64,000 nucleotides of DNA from Nonomuraea rhodomycinica. Lineage in GTDB: Bacteria > Actinomycetota > Actinomycetes > Streptosporangiales > Streptosporangiaceae. The notes under the pieces were generated by a model that was not told where the DNA came from, made no database searches, and saw only the letters and a program-made list of their open reading frames with translations. The DNA lies in NCBI RefSeq assembly GCF_013363995.1, contig NZ_JABWGO010000006.1:413481-477480 (forward strand), in the 5' to 3' direction. Each line of letters opens with the position of its first letter. Within the stretch, counting starts at the first letter, position 1. This document shows positions 49,209 to 57,896 of this stretch, piece by piece. A program made the position numbers and the translations under genes.

Positions 49209-50641
49209 GCGCGCGGCAGCCAGACCGTGAACAGCGTGCCCGGAGTCTGCGGGCGCACCGAGATCGTGCCGCCGTGGAGCTGGGCGTTGGCCCGGGCGAT
49301 GGCCAGGCCGAGGCCGCTGCCCTGGCTGCGGGTGCGCCCGGCCCCCGCCTTGAAGAAGCGGTCGAAGACGTGGGGAAGAGCCTCGGGCGGTATGCCCCTG
49401 CCGTGGTCGCGCACCTTCACCTCCAGGCCGTTCTCGGTGCCCCTGGCGCTCACCGTGACCGGCGCACCGCCGTGCTTGAGCGCGTTGCCGACGAGGTTGG
49501 CCACGATGACGTCGAACCTGCGCGGGTCCAGGCTGGCGGTCAGGCCCGGTGAGGCGCTCACCCCCACCTCCTCGCCCCAGCCCCGCACGTCCAGGCAGCC
49601 GTGGATGGCCTCGGCGACGTTGACCGGCTCCAGGTTGAGCGTGGCCGTGCCGGCGTCGAAGCGGCTGATCTCGATGAGGTGCTCGATCAGCTCGCGCAGC
49701 CGCTCGACCTCCCTGAGCACGAGCCGGACGGCCTGCGCCGTGTCGTCGGGCAGCCGTTCGAGGTCGTCGTTGAGCACGTCCGCCACGGCGGTCATCGCGG
49801 TCAGCGGGGTGCGCAGCTCGTGGGAGACGTCGGCGACGAACCGGCGCGACATGGCCTCCAGCGCCCGCAGCTCCGACACGCTCAGCTCCAGCGCCGCCGC
49901 CGCGTCGTTGAACCGGGCGGTCAGCTCGGCCAGCTCGTCCTGCCCGTGGACCGGCAGCCGGGTGTCGAGCCGGCCCTGGCCGAGCGCCTGGGCCGCCGCG
50001 CTCAGCCGGCGCACCGGCAGCAGCACCTGCCGGGCCGACAGCAGCGCCACGACGAGGGCGATGGCGACGATGCTGGCGCCGCCCTGGGTCAGCTTGCTGC
50101 GCAGGGTGGCGAGCCGGCTCTGCTCGTCGCGCAGCGGGAAGAAGACGAACGTGCGCAGCCCGGTGGGCTCGGCGACGGTGCCGGCGCGCCGGTAGACCTC
50201 GGCGCCGACGATGAGCCACAGCTCGTTGTGGATGACCCTGCGCTGGGTGACGATGTTCTGCTTGGCCCGGCCGTACAGCTCGTTGGGCACGTCCTCCATG
50301 GTCATGGGGCCGTCGGCGTAGAGGAGGCCGCGGTACTCGACGACGACGCCGCGGCCGGGGCCGTCGAGTGACTGGCCGAGCTCCTCCAGGTTCTTCGCGG
50401 TGGGCGGCGCCTCGCCGGGCCGCAGCCGGCCGATCGGGAACGCGATGCGGTCCAGCTCGCGCTCGACCACGTCCACGGCGGTGTCCTCGGCCCGCTCGAC
50501 CAGCGCGGTCTTGGCCAGCTCGAAGCCGATGGTCGCGACGAGGACCGAGGCGGTGACGGCGACCAGCGTGAACGTGATGACGAGCCGCGCGCGCAGCCCG
50601 GTGGGCAGCCGGACCACGCGTCCGAGCAACTTCTTGATCAT
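49205..50641 (-). CDS. Sensor histidine kinase (OmpR-system type)
   Basis: 478 residues. Two transmembrane helices flank an external domain of about 130 residues (AEDTAVDVVERELDRI...HNELWLIVGAEVYRRAG); a HAMP linker (RQVLLPVRRLSAAAQALGQGRLDTRLPV) follows. HisKA has FVADVSHELRTPLTAM (phosphoacceptor His, about 271); the HATPase has NLVGNALKHGG, DHGRGIPPE and GSGLGLAIARAN. ATG overlaps the response regulator stop (ATGA). Confidence 0.92.
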   Translation of the reverse strand: MIKKLLGRVVRLPTGLRARLVITFTLVAVTASVLVATIGFELAKTALVERAEDTAVDVVERELDRIAFPIGRLRPGEAPPTAKNLEELGQSLDGPGRGVVVEYRGLLYADGPMTMEDVPNELYGRAKQNIVTQRRVIHNELWLIVGAEVYRRAGTVAEPTGLRTFVFFPLRDEQSRLATLRSKLTQGGASIVAIALVVALLSARQVLLPVRRLSAAAQALGQGRLDTRLPVHGQDELAELTARFNDAAAALELSVSELRALEAMSRRFVADVSHELRTPLTAMTAVADVLNDDLERLPDDTAQAVRLVLREVERLRELIEHLIEISRFDAGTATLNLEPVNVAEAIHGCLDVRGWGEEVGVSASPGLTASLDPRRFDVIVANLVGNALKHGGAPVTVSARGTENGLEVKVRDHGRGIPPEALPHVFDRFFKAGAGRTRSQGSGLGLAIARANAQLHGGTISVRPQTPGTLFTVWLPRA

Positions 50642-51318
50642 GGAGGGCTGAACCGGTAGCCGAATCCGCGCACGGTGTGGATGAACACGGGCTCGGCCGG
50701 CTTCGGCTCGATCTTCGCGCGCACGCGCTGCACGCAGGCGTCCACCAGACGGGAGTCCGCGACGTGCGTGTGGTCCCACACCTCCCGCAGCAGGTAGCGC
50801 CGGTTGAGCACCTGGCCGGGGTGGCGGACCAGCTCCAGCAGCAGCCGCAGCTCGGTCGGCGTCAGGTGGATCTCCTTGCCGGCCAGCGTGACCTTCAGCG
50901 CGCCCCGGTCGATCACGAGGTCGCCGAAGGTGATGCGGTCGGAGGCCGCCGACTCGGCGCGGCGCAGGATCGCGCGGATGCGGGCGTCCAGCACGCGCGG
51001 CTCGACGGGCTTGACCACGTAGTCGTCGGCCCCCGCCTCCAGGCCCACCACGATGTCGAGGTCGTCGCCGCGGGCGGTGAGCAGGATGACGGGGAGCTGG
51101 TCGAGCCGGCGGATGCGGCGGCACACCTCGACCCCGTCGATGCCCGGGAGCATGACGTCGAGGATGGCGATCTCGGGCCGGCGCGACCTGATGTGGTCCA
51201 GGCCCTCCTCGCCGGTGGCGTAGGAGGTGACGGAGTGCCCCTGCCGTGTCAGCGCCAGCTCCAGGGCTGTGCGCACGGAGGCGTCGTCTTCGATGAGGAG
51301 GATGCCGGCCACCTGCAC
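50638..51318 (-). CDS. OmpR-family response regulator
   Basis: 226 residues: receiver domain with ILLIEDDASV, phosphorylation site Asp54 in AILDVMLPG, Thr81 and Lys103, then a winged-helix DNA-binding domain (IHLTPTELRLLLELVRHPGQVLNRRYLLREVW, ending RGFGYRFSPP). First gene of the regulator-kinase-lipoprotein operon; CseB-like in its receiver, but no sigE gene is nearby. Upstream 250-base region is shared with the transglycosylase gene and contains a CRP-type site. Confidence 0.93.
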   Translation of the reverse strand: MQVAGILLIEDDASVRTALELALTRQGHSVTSYATGEEGLDHIRSRRPEIAILDVMLPGIDGVEVCRRIRRLDQLPVILLTARGDDLDIVVGLEAGADDYVVKPVEPRVLDARIRAILRRAESAASDRITFGDLVIDRGALKVTLAGKEIHLTPTELRLLLELVRHPGQVLNRRYLLREVWDHTHVADSRLVDACVQRVRAKIEPKPAEPVFIHTVRGFGYRFSPP

Positions 51319-51444
51319 ATTATTCGCCCAGGTGAGGGATGCATCAGACGAGCGTCATAGAACTGTGACATCTCACTCACACGACCACAAAAAAGACGGG
51401 GCACTGTCAGGGCCGCCCCAGCCCCGGGAAAAGGCAGCGTCAGG

Positions 51445-51460
51445 TGTGACGAAAATCACA
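51445..51460. promoter_or_regulatory. Perfect CRP/FNR-type site TGTGA-N6-TCACA
   Basis: Exact consensus spacing, 107 bases before the likely transglycosylase start and 126 bases before the response regulator start. Crp regulates rpfA-type muralytic enzymes in mycobacteria and germination in Streptomyces, so control of the transglycosylase is plausible. Confidence 0.7.
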
Positions 51461-51567
51461 TCGTATGGGAAACTCCACGCCAGGTGGCTGGTGGGGCCAG
51501 TGTTGTCCTGCCGAATGTCCCGTTTCGGTTGCGGACCACCCCCCAAGACAGGGCAAGCTCATTGCTC

Positions 51568-52296
51568 GTGAGCCCAGGTCCGCAGTTGAGTGAGCGCCGC
51601 GCCCCCGAAACCCCCCGCTCGGCAAGCCGACCGGCCCGTTCCTCGCGCGTGAGCCCGAAGCGGGTGCTCGGCATCGGCCTGGCGGCCGTCGTCGTGCTCG
51701 GCGGCGGAGGCTTCACCGCCTACCGCGCCGTCCAGAACGCCAACGCGCCCAAGGCGGCCGAGCCTCTGTCGCTCCCCGAGATGGGCGCCCTGGCCGGTGG
51801 TGACTTCAGCGCCGCCGCCGACCCCAAGACCGACAAGCTCAAGGAGGCCGCGGTCCAGGCGTACCGGGCCGACAAGCTCAAGGCGTCGCGTTCCGGGGCG
51901 AAGACCGGGTTCGACTGGGTCGAGGTCAAGAAGAAGGCCCCGGGCGGCAACGGCTTCCCGCCCGCCAACTTCCCGCCGGGCAGCACCCCGTCGCCGGGCA
52001 GCAACAAGGCCATCGCCCGGAGCATGCTGGCCAGCGCCGGCTTCGGCGCCGACCAGTGGGGCTGCCTCGAACGGCTCTGGCAGAAGGAGAGCGGCTGGAA
52101 CGAGCGGGCCATGAACCGCTACTCCGGCGCGTACGGCATCCCGCAGTCCCTGCCCGGCAGCAAGATGGCCTCGGCCGGCGCCGACTGGCAGACCAACGCG
52201 GCCACCCAGATCAAGTGGGGCCTCGGCTACATCAAGGGCCGCTACGGCACGCCGTGCGGGGCCTGGGGACACTCCCAGTCCACGGGTTGGTACTGA
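51568..52296 (+). CDS. Membrane-anchored lytic-transglycosylase-like protein
   Basis: 242 residues. Basic N-terminus, one transmembrane helix (VLGIGLAAVVVLGGGGFTAY), a Lys/Ala linker, and a C-terminal domain FGADQWGCLERLWQKESGWNERAMNRYSGAYGIPQ, the SLT-like muralytic fold with the catalytic Glu in QKESGWN. Ends ...WGLGYIKGRYGTPCGAWGHSQSTGWY, typical of actinomycete aggregation-promoting/lytic proteins. GTG 51568 has AGGGCAAG upstream; earlier starts (51484) are less likely. A CRP-type site lies upstream. Confidence 0.85.
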   Translation: MSPGPQLSERRAPETPRSASRPARSSRVSPKRVLGIGLAAVVVLGGGGFTAYRAVQNANAPKAAEPLSLPEMGALAGGDFSAAADPKTDKLKEAAVQAYRADKLKASRSGAKTGFDWVEVKKKAPGGNGFPPANFPPGSTPSPGSNKAIARSMLASAGFGADQWGCLERLWQKESGWNERAMNRYSGAYGIPQSLPGSKMASAGADWQTNAATQIKWGLGYIKGRYGTPCGAWGHSQSTGWY

Positions 52297-52366
52297 CAGG
52301 TCATCTTTCCCTCAGCAATCGGCAAGCCGTCGCGTCCGTCCACGCGGGCGGGCGCACGCTGGGCCC

Positions 52367-54364
52367 ATGGCTGTGAAGGTCAGTGTGATCGTCGATGTCC
52401 ACAACCCGGGTGATTCGGCCGACGCGTGCCTGCGGTCCGTCCTGGACCAGACGCTGCCCGCCGACGACTACGAAGTGATCTTCGTGGACGACGGGTCCAC
52501 CGACGGGATCGCCGAACGGCTCGACACCGTCGCCGCCGTACGCCGCAACGTCCGCGTCCTGCACCTGCCGCACAGCGGCTCGCCCATGAGGGGACGCAAC
52601 GTCGGCATCGCGGCGGCCAAGGGCGAGTACGTCTACCTGATGTCCCAGGGCGACCGGCTGGCCCGCGAGGCGCTGGAGCGCATGTACGACCGGGCCGTGG
52701 AGACGGACGCCGACGTCCTGGTCGGGCGGCTCGCGCGCGACACCGGGCCGCCCATGGGCGCCTTCCAGCAGAGCCGGGCCCGCGCCGACATCCTGCGCGA
52801 CCGGCTCTTCTCGCTCCTCACCCCGCACAAGCTCTACCGGCGCGCGTTCCTGGAGCAGCACACCCTCGCCTTCGCCGTGCCCGGCGGCCAGCTCGCCGAG
52901 CAGGCGTTCTCCGTGCGCGCCTACCTGGAGGCCAAGGTCGTCGCCGTCCTGGCCGAGCAGGTCTGCTGTCACCTGGGCGAGCGGCCCGAGCCCGACGAGG
53001 ACCCCGCCACGGTCGTGGCGGAGCTGCGCGAGCTGCTCGACGGCATCGACGCCCGCATCGGCGAGGGCCGCCACCGCGACCGCATGTACGCCTACTGGTT
53101 CCGTTCGACCGCGCTGCGCCCGTTCCTCACCAGCAGGTTCGCCGGCTCCTCCATCGACCGCGGCATGCACTTCACGCTGCTCAGGGAGCTGGTGCTGGAG
53201 CGCTTCCCGGAGCGGCTCGACCGCTACCTGCCGGTCCACCTGCGCGCCGTGGCGGCGCTGCTGCGGGCCGGCCGGCTCGACCAGCTCGTCCTGCTCGCCA
53301 ACTCCACCCGCCGCGCGGGCCTGGGCGCCGATCTGACCGAGGTCCGCTGGGACGGGCAGGTGCTCGTGCTCGGGCTCACCGTGGAGGTGCTGAGCGGCGA
53401 CGGCCGGCCCACCGTCTTCCGCGCCGACGGCGACCGGCTGCACTGGATCCCGCCCCGCTCGCTCGACACCACGCTGCTGCCGGACGGCGTCACCGACGTC
53501 ACCCAGGCGGTCGAGCGGGCCCGCATCGAGGTCTACGTCCGGCACTCGGAGACGGGCGTCATCCACTTCCTGCCCGTGGCGTACCGGGTGGAGCGCGTCC
53601 AGGACGGGCGCCGCCACATCCGGGTGCGCATCGTCGGCGAGGCCCGCGTGGACGCCACCGAGGCCGCCATGGGCCGGCCGCTGCGCTCCGGCCAGTGGGA
53701 GGTCCACGTCCGCATGTACGGCGGCGCGCACCAGGCCCGCAGCCGCGTGCGCCGCTCCGAGGGCCCGCTCAACTGCCTGGGCGTGCTGGCCGAGCGGCCG
53801 AGGACGCGCCTGGTGGTGCCCTGCTGGACCGACGAGGGCGAGCTGGGCCTGGCCGTCGAGCCGCGCTCGTTCGCCGAGTCCATCGCGCTGGTCTCGCCGG
53901 GCGTCACCGTCAGACGGCAGGAAGGCCACCTGTACGTCGTGCTGCCGGTGCCGTACGTGCCGCCGAGCGGCGGGCCGCCGCTGGAGCTGGTGCTGCGCGG
54001 CACCGGGCGCCGGGAGCGCGAGGTGAGCGCGCCCGCCCTCGTCGAGCCGGGCCTGGCCGGCCGCATCGCCGGCCAGCTCGTGGCCAAGCTGCCGATCCGG
54101 CGGATGTTCGCGCCGCCGGACGTGCTCGGGCCGGGCCGGTGGCTGCCGTCGCTGCGCACCGCCGAGGAGGAGGTGGGGCTGCGGTTCGGGCTGGAGATCC
54201 GGCGGGGCGCCGTCATGGTGCGCCCCACCGCCGCCGTGGACCCGGCCCGCCGCTCGCCGCTCGGCCGCGACACGGCCCTGCACCGGATCGGCCGGCGCCT
54301 GCCGGGCGCCCGCCACCTCGTACGGCTGGCACGCGCGGGCAGGCACCGCTACCTGAAGGACTGA
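52367..54364 (+). CDS. Family 2 glycosyltransferase with large C-terminal extension
   Basis: 665 residues. GT-A domain in the first 200: KVSVIVDVHNPGDSADACLRSVLDQTL, IFVDDGSTDG and GRNVGIAAAKGEYVYLM. At the place of the usual metal DxD it reads SQGDRL, so only one acidic residue remains. A region with LTPHKLYRRAFL and VSAELA-like helices follows, then about 350 residues of beta-rich repeats (RPTVFRADGDRLHWIPPRS, GQWEVHVRMYGGAHQARS), as in teichoic-acid-type polymerases. Possible cell-surface polymer synthesis. ATG 52367; converges with the hydrolase operon 24 bases away. Confidence 0.85.
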   Translation: MAVKVSVIVDVHNPGDSADACLRSVLDQTLPADDYEVIFVDDGSTDGIAERLDTVAAVRRNVRVLHLPHSGSPMRGRNVGIAAAKGEYVYLMSQGDRLAREALERMYDRAVETDADVLVGRLARDTGPPMGAFQQSRARADILRDRLFSLLTPHKLYRRAFLEQHTLAFAVPGGQLAEQAFSVRAYLEAKVVAVLAEQVCCHLGERPEPDEDPATVVAELRELLDGIDARIGEGRHRDRMYAYWFRSTALRPFLTSRFAGSSIDRGMHFTLLRELVLERFPERLDRYLPVHLRAVAALLRAGRLDQLVLLANSTRRAGLGADLTEVRWDGQVLVLGLTVEVLSGDGRPTVFRADGDRLHWIPPRSLDTTLLPDGVTDVTQAVERARIEVYVRHSETGVIHFLPVAYRVERVQDGRRHIRVRIVGEARVDATEAAMGRPLRSGQWEVHVRMYGGAHQARSRVRRSEGPLNCLGVLAERPRTRLVVPCWTDEGELGLAVEPRSFAESIALVSPGVTVRRQEGHLYVVLPVPYVPPSGGPPLELVLRGTGRREREVSAPALVEPGLAGRIAGQLVAKLPIRRMFAPPDVLGPGRWLPSLRTAEEEVGLRFGLEIRRGAVMVRPTAAVDPARRSPLGRDTALHRIGRRLPGARHLVRLARAGRHRYLKD

Positions 54365-54388
54365 CGCCGGTACCGGGAGGACCGGCGC

Positions 54389-55552
54389 CTACCGGCCGGT
54401 CCACTCCTCCAGCTCGGCGAAGGCGTCGCGGAAGGCCGGCAGCATCGGCCTGAGCCGGTCCGGGTAGACGTCCACCAGGCTGTCGAGGTGGTTGCCGCCC
54501 TCCACCCGGTGGTAGCGGAAGGGCCGGTGCGGGCCGACCATCCGCGCGTACACGTCGGAGTCGCGCTCGATGGGCAGCAGCGAGTCGAGCGTGCCGTGCA
54601 GCGTGATCAGCGGCTTCGTGATGCGTCCGGTCAGCGCGATCCTCGCGACCGCCGCGTAGGGACGGCGCGCGTCGTAGTCGTAGTCGGCCGCGGCGCCGTC
54701 GTAGGACGGGTCGAGCTCCTTCTGGTAGAGCTGCTGGGTGAGCTCCCAGTAGTACTGCCGGTGGAACGGCCACAGGAACTCCGACCCGGCCGCGAAGCCC
54801 GCCTGCCGCACGCCGGCCTCGTCCGGGTACGCCTTGAGCGCCTGCGGCAGGTAGTTCAGCAGGTTGTCGCCCTTGACCCGCCAGAGCGTGCCCTCCCAGT
54901 CCACGCCGCCGTCGTAGAGCCATCCGCGGTTCTCCAGCTGCCACCTGACCAGGTAGCCGCCGTTGGAGATGCCGGCCATGTACGTGCGCCTCGGGGCCCG
55001 GCCGTACCGCTGGGCGGCGACGGCCTTGGCGGCGATGGTGAGCTGGGTGACCCGCTCGTTCCACTCGGCGATGGCGTCGCCGGGGCGCCGGCCGTCGGTG
55101 TGGAAGTTCAGGCCGGTGTTGCCTTTGTCGGTGGAGGCGAAGGCGTAGCCCTTGGCCAGCACCCAGTCCGAGATCGTGAAGTCGTTGGCGTACTGCTCCC
55201 GGTTGCCCGGCGTGCCGGCGACGACGAGGCCGCCGTTCCAGTGCTCGGGGAGCCTGATGACGAACTGGGCGTCGTGGTTCCAGCCGTGGGTGGCGTTGGT
55301 GGTGGAGGTGTCGGGGAAGTAGCCGTCGATCTGGACGCCGGGGACACCGGTGGGGTTCACCGTGGCGGCCGAGTGCAGGCCGGCCCAGTCGGCCGGGTCG
55401 GTGTGCCCGGTGCGGGCGGTGCCGGCGGTGGTGAGGTCGTCCAGCTCGGCCGTGACGGCGCGCTCGGCGCCCGGCACGGTCAGCGGCCCGGCCTGGGCCG
55501 CGGCGGGTAAGGGCGTGAGCAGGCTCGCGACGAGGGTGAGGGCGACGAGCAT
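54389..55552 (-). CDS. Secreted alpha/beta hydrolase, tannase / 3HB-oligomer hydrolase-like
   Basis: 387 residues with a Sec signal peptide (LVALTLVASLLTPLPAAAQA). The esterase core has GWNHDAQFVIRLPEHWNGGLVVAGTPG, nucleophile elbow AGISNGGYLVRWQLE, and GGNHLDSLVDVYP with the catalytic His; PFHRQYYWEL follows the lid. This layout is found in tannase/feruloyl-esterase and 3-hydroxybutyrate oligomer hydrolases. The last gene of a five-gene operon that also has a 3HB dehydrogenase and an organic-acid transporter, which favours a polyester/oligomer role. Stop of the upstream gene overlaps the ATG (TGATG). Confidence 0.75.
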   Translation of the reverse strand: MLVALTLVASLLTPLPAAAQAGPLTVPGAERAVTAELDDLTTAGTARTGHTDPADWAGLHSAATVNPTGVPGVQIDGYFPDTSTTNATHGWNHDAQFVIRLPEHWNGGLVVAGTPGNREQYANDFTISDWVLAKGYAFASTDKGNTGLNFHTDGRRPGDAIAEWNERVTQLTIAAKAVAAQRYGRAPRRTYMAGISNGGYLVRWQLENRGWLYDGGVDWEGTLWRVKGDNLLNYLPQALKAYPDEAGVRQAGFAAGSEFLWPFHRQYYWELTQQLYQKELDPSYDGAAADYDYDARRPYAAVARIALTGRITKPLITLHGTLDSLLPIERDSDVYARMVGPHRPFRYHRVEGGNHLDSLVDVYPDRLRPMLPAFRDAFAELEEWTGR

Positions 55553-56574
55553 CAGTTCTCCAGGAGGTGCCGGGCCAGCAGGCGCCGGAAGTCGTCGGGG
55601 CGTTCCAGGTGGGGGCTGTGGCCGCACTTGTCCAGCACCGCCTCGTGGTACGGGCCGTAGCGGTCCAGCACGGCCCGGGTCTGGGCGACCATGGGCTGCG
55701 CGGGGGTGCCGGGGGAGCCGGGCACCACGCCGATGGCGCCCAGGTGGGCCAGGTCGAACAGGGACGTGTCGGAGACGATCACGTCGTCGGCGCCGCGGAT
55801 CCACAGGACGGGCGGCTTGGGGGTGATCTCGTGCAGGTCGTCCAGGCGGAAGCGGGTCGGCGCCAGCGCGTTGAGCACGCCGCGCCGGCCGGGCGCGACG
55901 CCGGGCCAGGCGGGCGAGGTGGCGGCGTCGCCCGGGTAGTGGTCGTCGCCGACCCGGGTGGTGAGCATGGCGGCGACGTAGCGGTCCTCGTCGTCCACCG
56001 GGCTCACCACGTACGTGGAGCGGAACACCGAGCGCGGCGAGGCCGGGTCCTCGTCCGACAGGTCGCCGCCCTTCAGCCGGGCCACGAACTCCGGGTTGAC
56101 CGCGCCCGCGCCCGACCCGGCACCGTCCGGATGGGTCAGCCGGCCGTCCGGGCCCTCGGTGCCGCCGAAGCCGTACGGCGAGACGGGGTTGACCAGCGTG
56201 ACGGACCGCACGGCCGCGGGCCGCTCGCGCAGCATCTGCAGCACGATCCCGCCGCCCATGCTCCAGCCGACGAGGTGGACGGCGGGCAGCTCCAGGGCGT
56301 CCACCAGCTCCAGCAGGTCGTCGGAGAAGTCCCGCAGGCCCCGGGTGGCGTCGATCGGCTCCGGGTCGGTCCCGCCGAAGCCGCGCAGGTCCACCGCGAT
56401 CGGGCGCAGGCCGTCCGGCAGCGCGGCCATGCTCGTGTGCCAGAACGCCGAGGAGGAGACGTTGCCGTGGACGAACAGCACCGGCGCGCCGCCGCGGCCC
56501 TCGACGGTGACGACGTGCTGGGTGAGCCGCGGCGTGGTGATCCGCGTGGAGACGAACGCCGGCGGGGTGCTCAC
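55552..56574 (-). CDS. Alpha/beta-fold hydrolase
   Basis: 340 residues, cytoplasmic. VLFVHGNVSSSAFWHTSM (oxyanion hole), nucleophile HLVGWSMGGGIVLQML (Ser), acid in WIRGADDVIVSDTSL (Asp) and base in DKCGHSPHLERPDDF (His). Epoxide-hydrolase/haloalkane/ester-cleaving type; substrate not deducible. GTG 56574 overlaps the MFS stop by 4 bases (GTGA). Part of the 3-hydroxybutyrate-like operon. Confidence 0.87.
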   Translation of the reverse strand: MSTPPAFVSTRITTPRLTQHVVTVEGRGGAPVLFVHGNVSSSAFWHTSMAALPDGLRPIAVDLRGFGGTDPEPIDATRGLRDFSDDLLELVDALELPAVHLVGWSMGGGIVLQMLRERPAAVRSVTLVNPVSPYGFGGTEGPDGRLTHPDGAGSGAGAVNPEFVARLKGGDLSDEDPASPRSVFRSTYVVSPVDDEDRYVAAMLTTRVGDDHYPGDAATSPAWPGVAPGRRGVLNALAPTRFRLDDLHEITPKPPVLWIRGADDVIVSDTSLFDLAHLGAIGVVPGSPGTPAQPMVAQTRAVLDRYGPYHEAVLDKCGHSPHLERPDDFRRLLARHLLEN

Positions 56575-57842
56575 GCGCGCACCTTCTCGGCGAGGTCGCG
56601 GCCCTGGGTCTCGCGGGCGGCGAAGACGGCGACGAGGGTGAGGACGGCCGCCGCGCCGAGGTAGACGGAGATCGGCAGGCTGCTGCCGAAGTCCTTGAGC
56701 AGGGCCACCGCGATGATCGGGGCCAGCGCGCCGGCCACGATCGCCGAGAGCTGCGCGCCGATCGACACGCCCGTGTACCTCATCCGCGTGCCGAACAGCT
56801 CGGAGAAGAAGGCCGCCTGCGGGCCGTACATCATGCCGTGGAAGAGCAGCCCGACCGTGACGGCCAGCGTGATCGCCAGGAAGTTGCCGGTGTCCACGAG
56901 CGGGAAGAACGCGAAGATCCACACCCCGATCCCGGCCGCGCCGGCCAGGTAGATCGGGCGGCGGCCCAGCCGGTCCGACAGCGCGCCCCACATCGGGATC
57001 GTGACGAAGTGGATGGCCGAGGCGATCAGCACCGCGTTGAGCACGGTCGAGTTCGCGAGGCCGGTGGTCTTGGCGTAGGTGATGACGAAGACCGTGAGCA
57101 GGTAGAAGGAGATGTTCTCCGCCAGCCGCGCGCCGATGGCGATGAGCACGTCGCGCCAGTGGTGGCGCAGCACGCCGACGATCGGCGCGGTCGGCTCGGG
57201 CTCGGCCTGCTGGAAGACCGGCGACTCGGTGATCGACAGCCGGATCCACAGCCCGATCAGCACCAGCACGCCCGACAGCAGGAACGGCACCCGCCAGCCC
57301 CAGCTCAGGAACGCCGCGTCCGACTGCGTGGCGGCCAGGATCGCCAGCACGCCGGTCGCCAGCAGGTTGCCGCCGGGCGCGCCCGCCTGCGGCCAGGAGG
57401 CCCAGAAGCCGCGGCGTTCGGCGTCGCCGTGCTCGGAGACGATCAGGACCGCGCCGCCCCACTCGCCGCCGAGCGCGAAGCCCTGCACCAGCCGCAGCGT
57501 CGTGAGCAGCAGCGGCGCGGCGGCGCCGACGCTCACGTACGTGGGCAGGCAGCCGATGAGGAACGTGGCCGCGCCCATCATGAGCAGGCTGACCACCAGG
57601 AGGGTCTTGCGGCCGACCCGGTCGCCGAAGTGACCGAAGACCAGGCCGCCGAGGGGGCGGGCGACGAACCCGACGGCGTAGGTGAGGAACGCGAGGAGGG
57701 TGCCGGTCAGCGGATCGGCCTCGGGGAAGAACAGCTTGTTGAACACGAGGGCGGCTGCCGAGCCGTACAGGAAGAAGTCGTACCACTCGATGGTGGTGCC
57801 GATCAGGCTGGCGCCGACGACCTTCTTGATGGAAGTGGCCAT
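56571..57842 (-). CDS. MFS transporter, metabolite:H+ symporter (MHS) family
   Basis: 423 residues, 12 transmembrane helices. MHS signatures: GASLIGTTIEWYDFFLYGSAAALVF at the start, GGLVFGHFGDRVGRKTLL (loop 2-3), RLVQGFALGGEWGGAVL and GALSDRLGRRPIYL. Family substrates are organic acids (citrate, shikimate, 3-hydroxybutyrate and the like). ATG 57842, 54 bases after the PucR gene. Probably imports the operon's substrate. Confidence 0.92.
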   Translation of the reverse strand: MATSIKKVVGASLIGTTIEWYDFFLYGSAAALVFNKLFFPEADPLTGTLLAFLTYAVGFVARPLGGLVFGHFGDRVGRKTLLVVSLLMMGAATFLIGCLPTYVSVGAAAPLLLTTLRLVQGFALGGEWGGAVLIVSEHGDAERRGFWASWPQAGAPGGNLLATGVLAILAATQSDAAFLSWGWRVPFLLSGVLVLIGLWIRLSITESPVFQQAEPEPTAPIVGVLRHHWRDVLIAIGARLAENISFYLLTVFVITYAKTTGLANSTVLNAVLIASAIHFVTIPMWGALSDRLGRRPIYLAGAAGIGVWIFAFFPLVDTGNFLAITLAVTVGLLFHGMMYGPQAAFFSELFGTRMRYTGVSIGAQLSAIVAGALAPIIAVALLKDFGSSLPISVYLGAAAVLTLVAVFAARETQGRDLAEKVRA

Positions 57843-57896
57843 GCCGTCACGCTAGGGAGTGACGGGGGTCACTCATATGGGGGCGAAGCCCACAGT

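Noticed and set aside
51319..51567. c-di-AMP (ydaO) riboswitch upstream of the transglycosylase
   Set aside because: I looked for the conserved motif elements that often precede actinomycete wall hydrolases and could not find them by eye.
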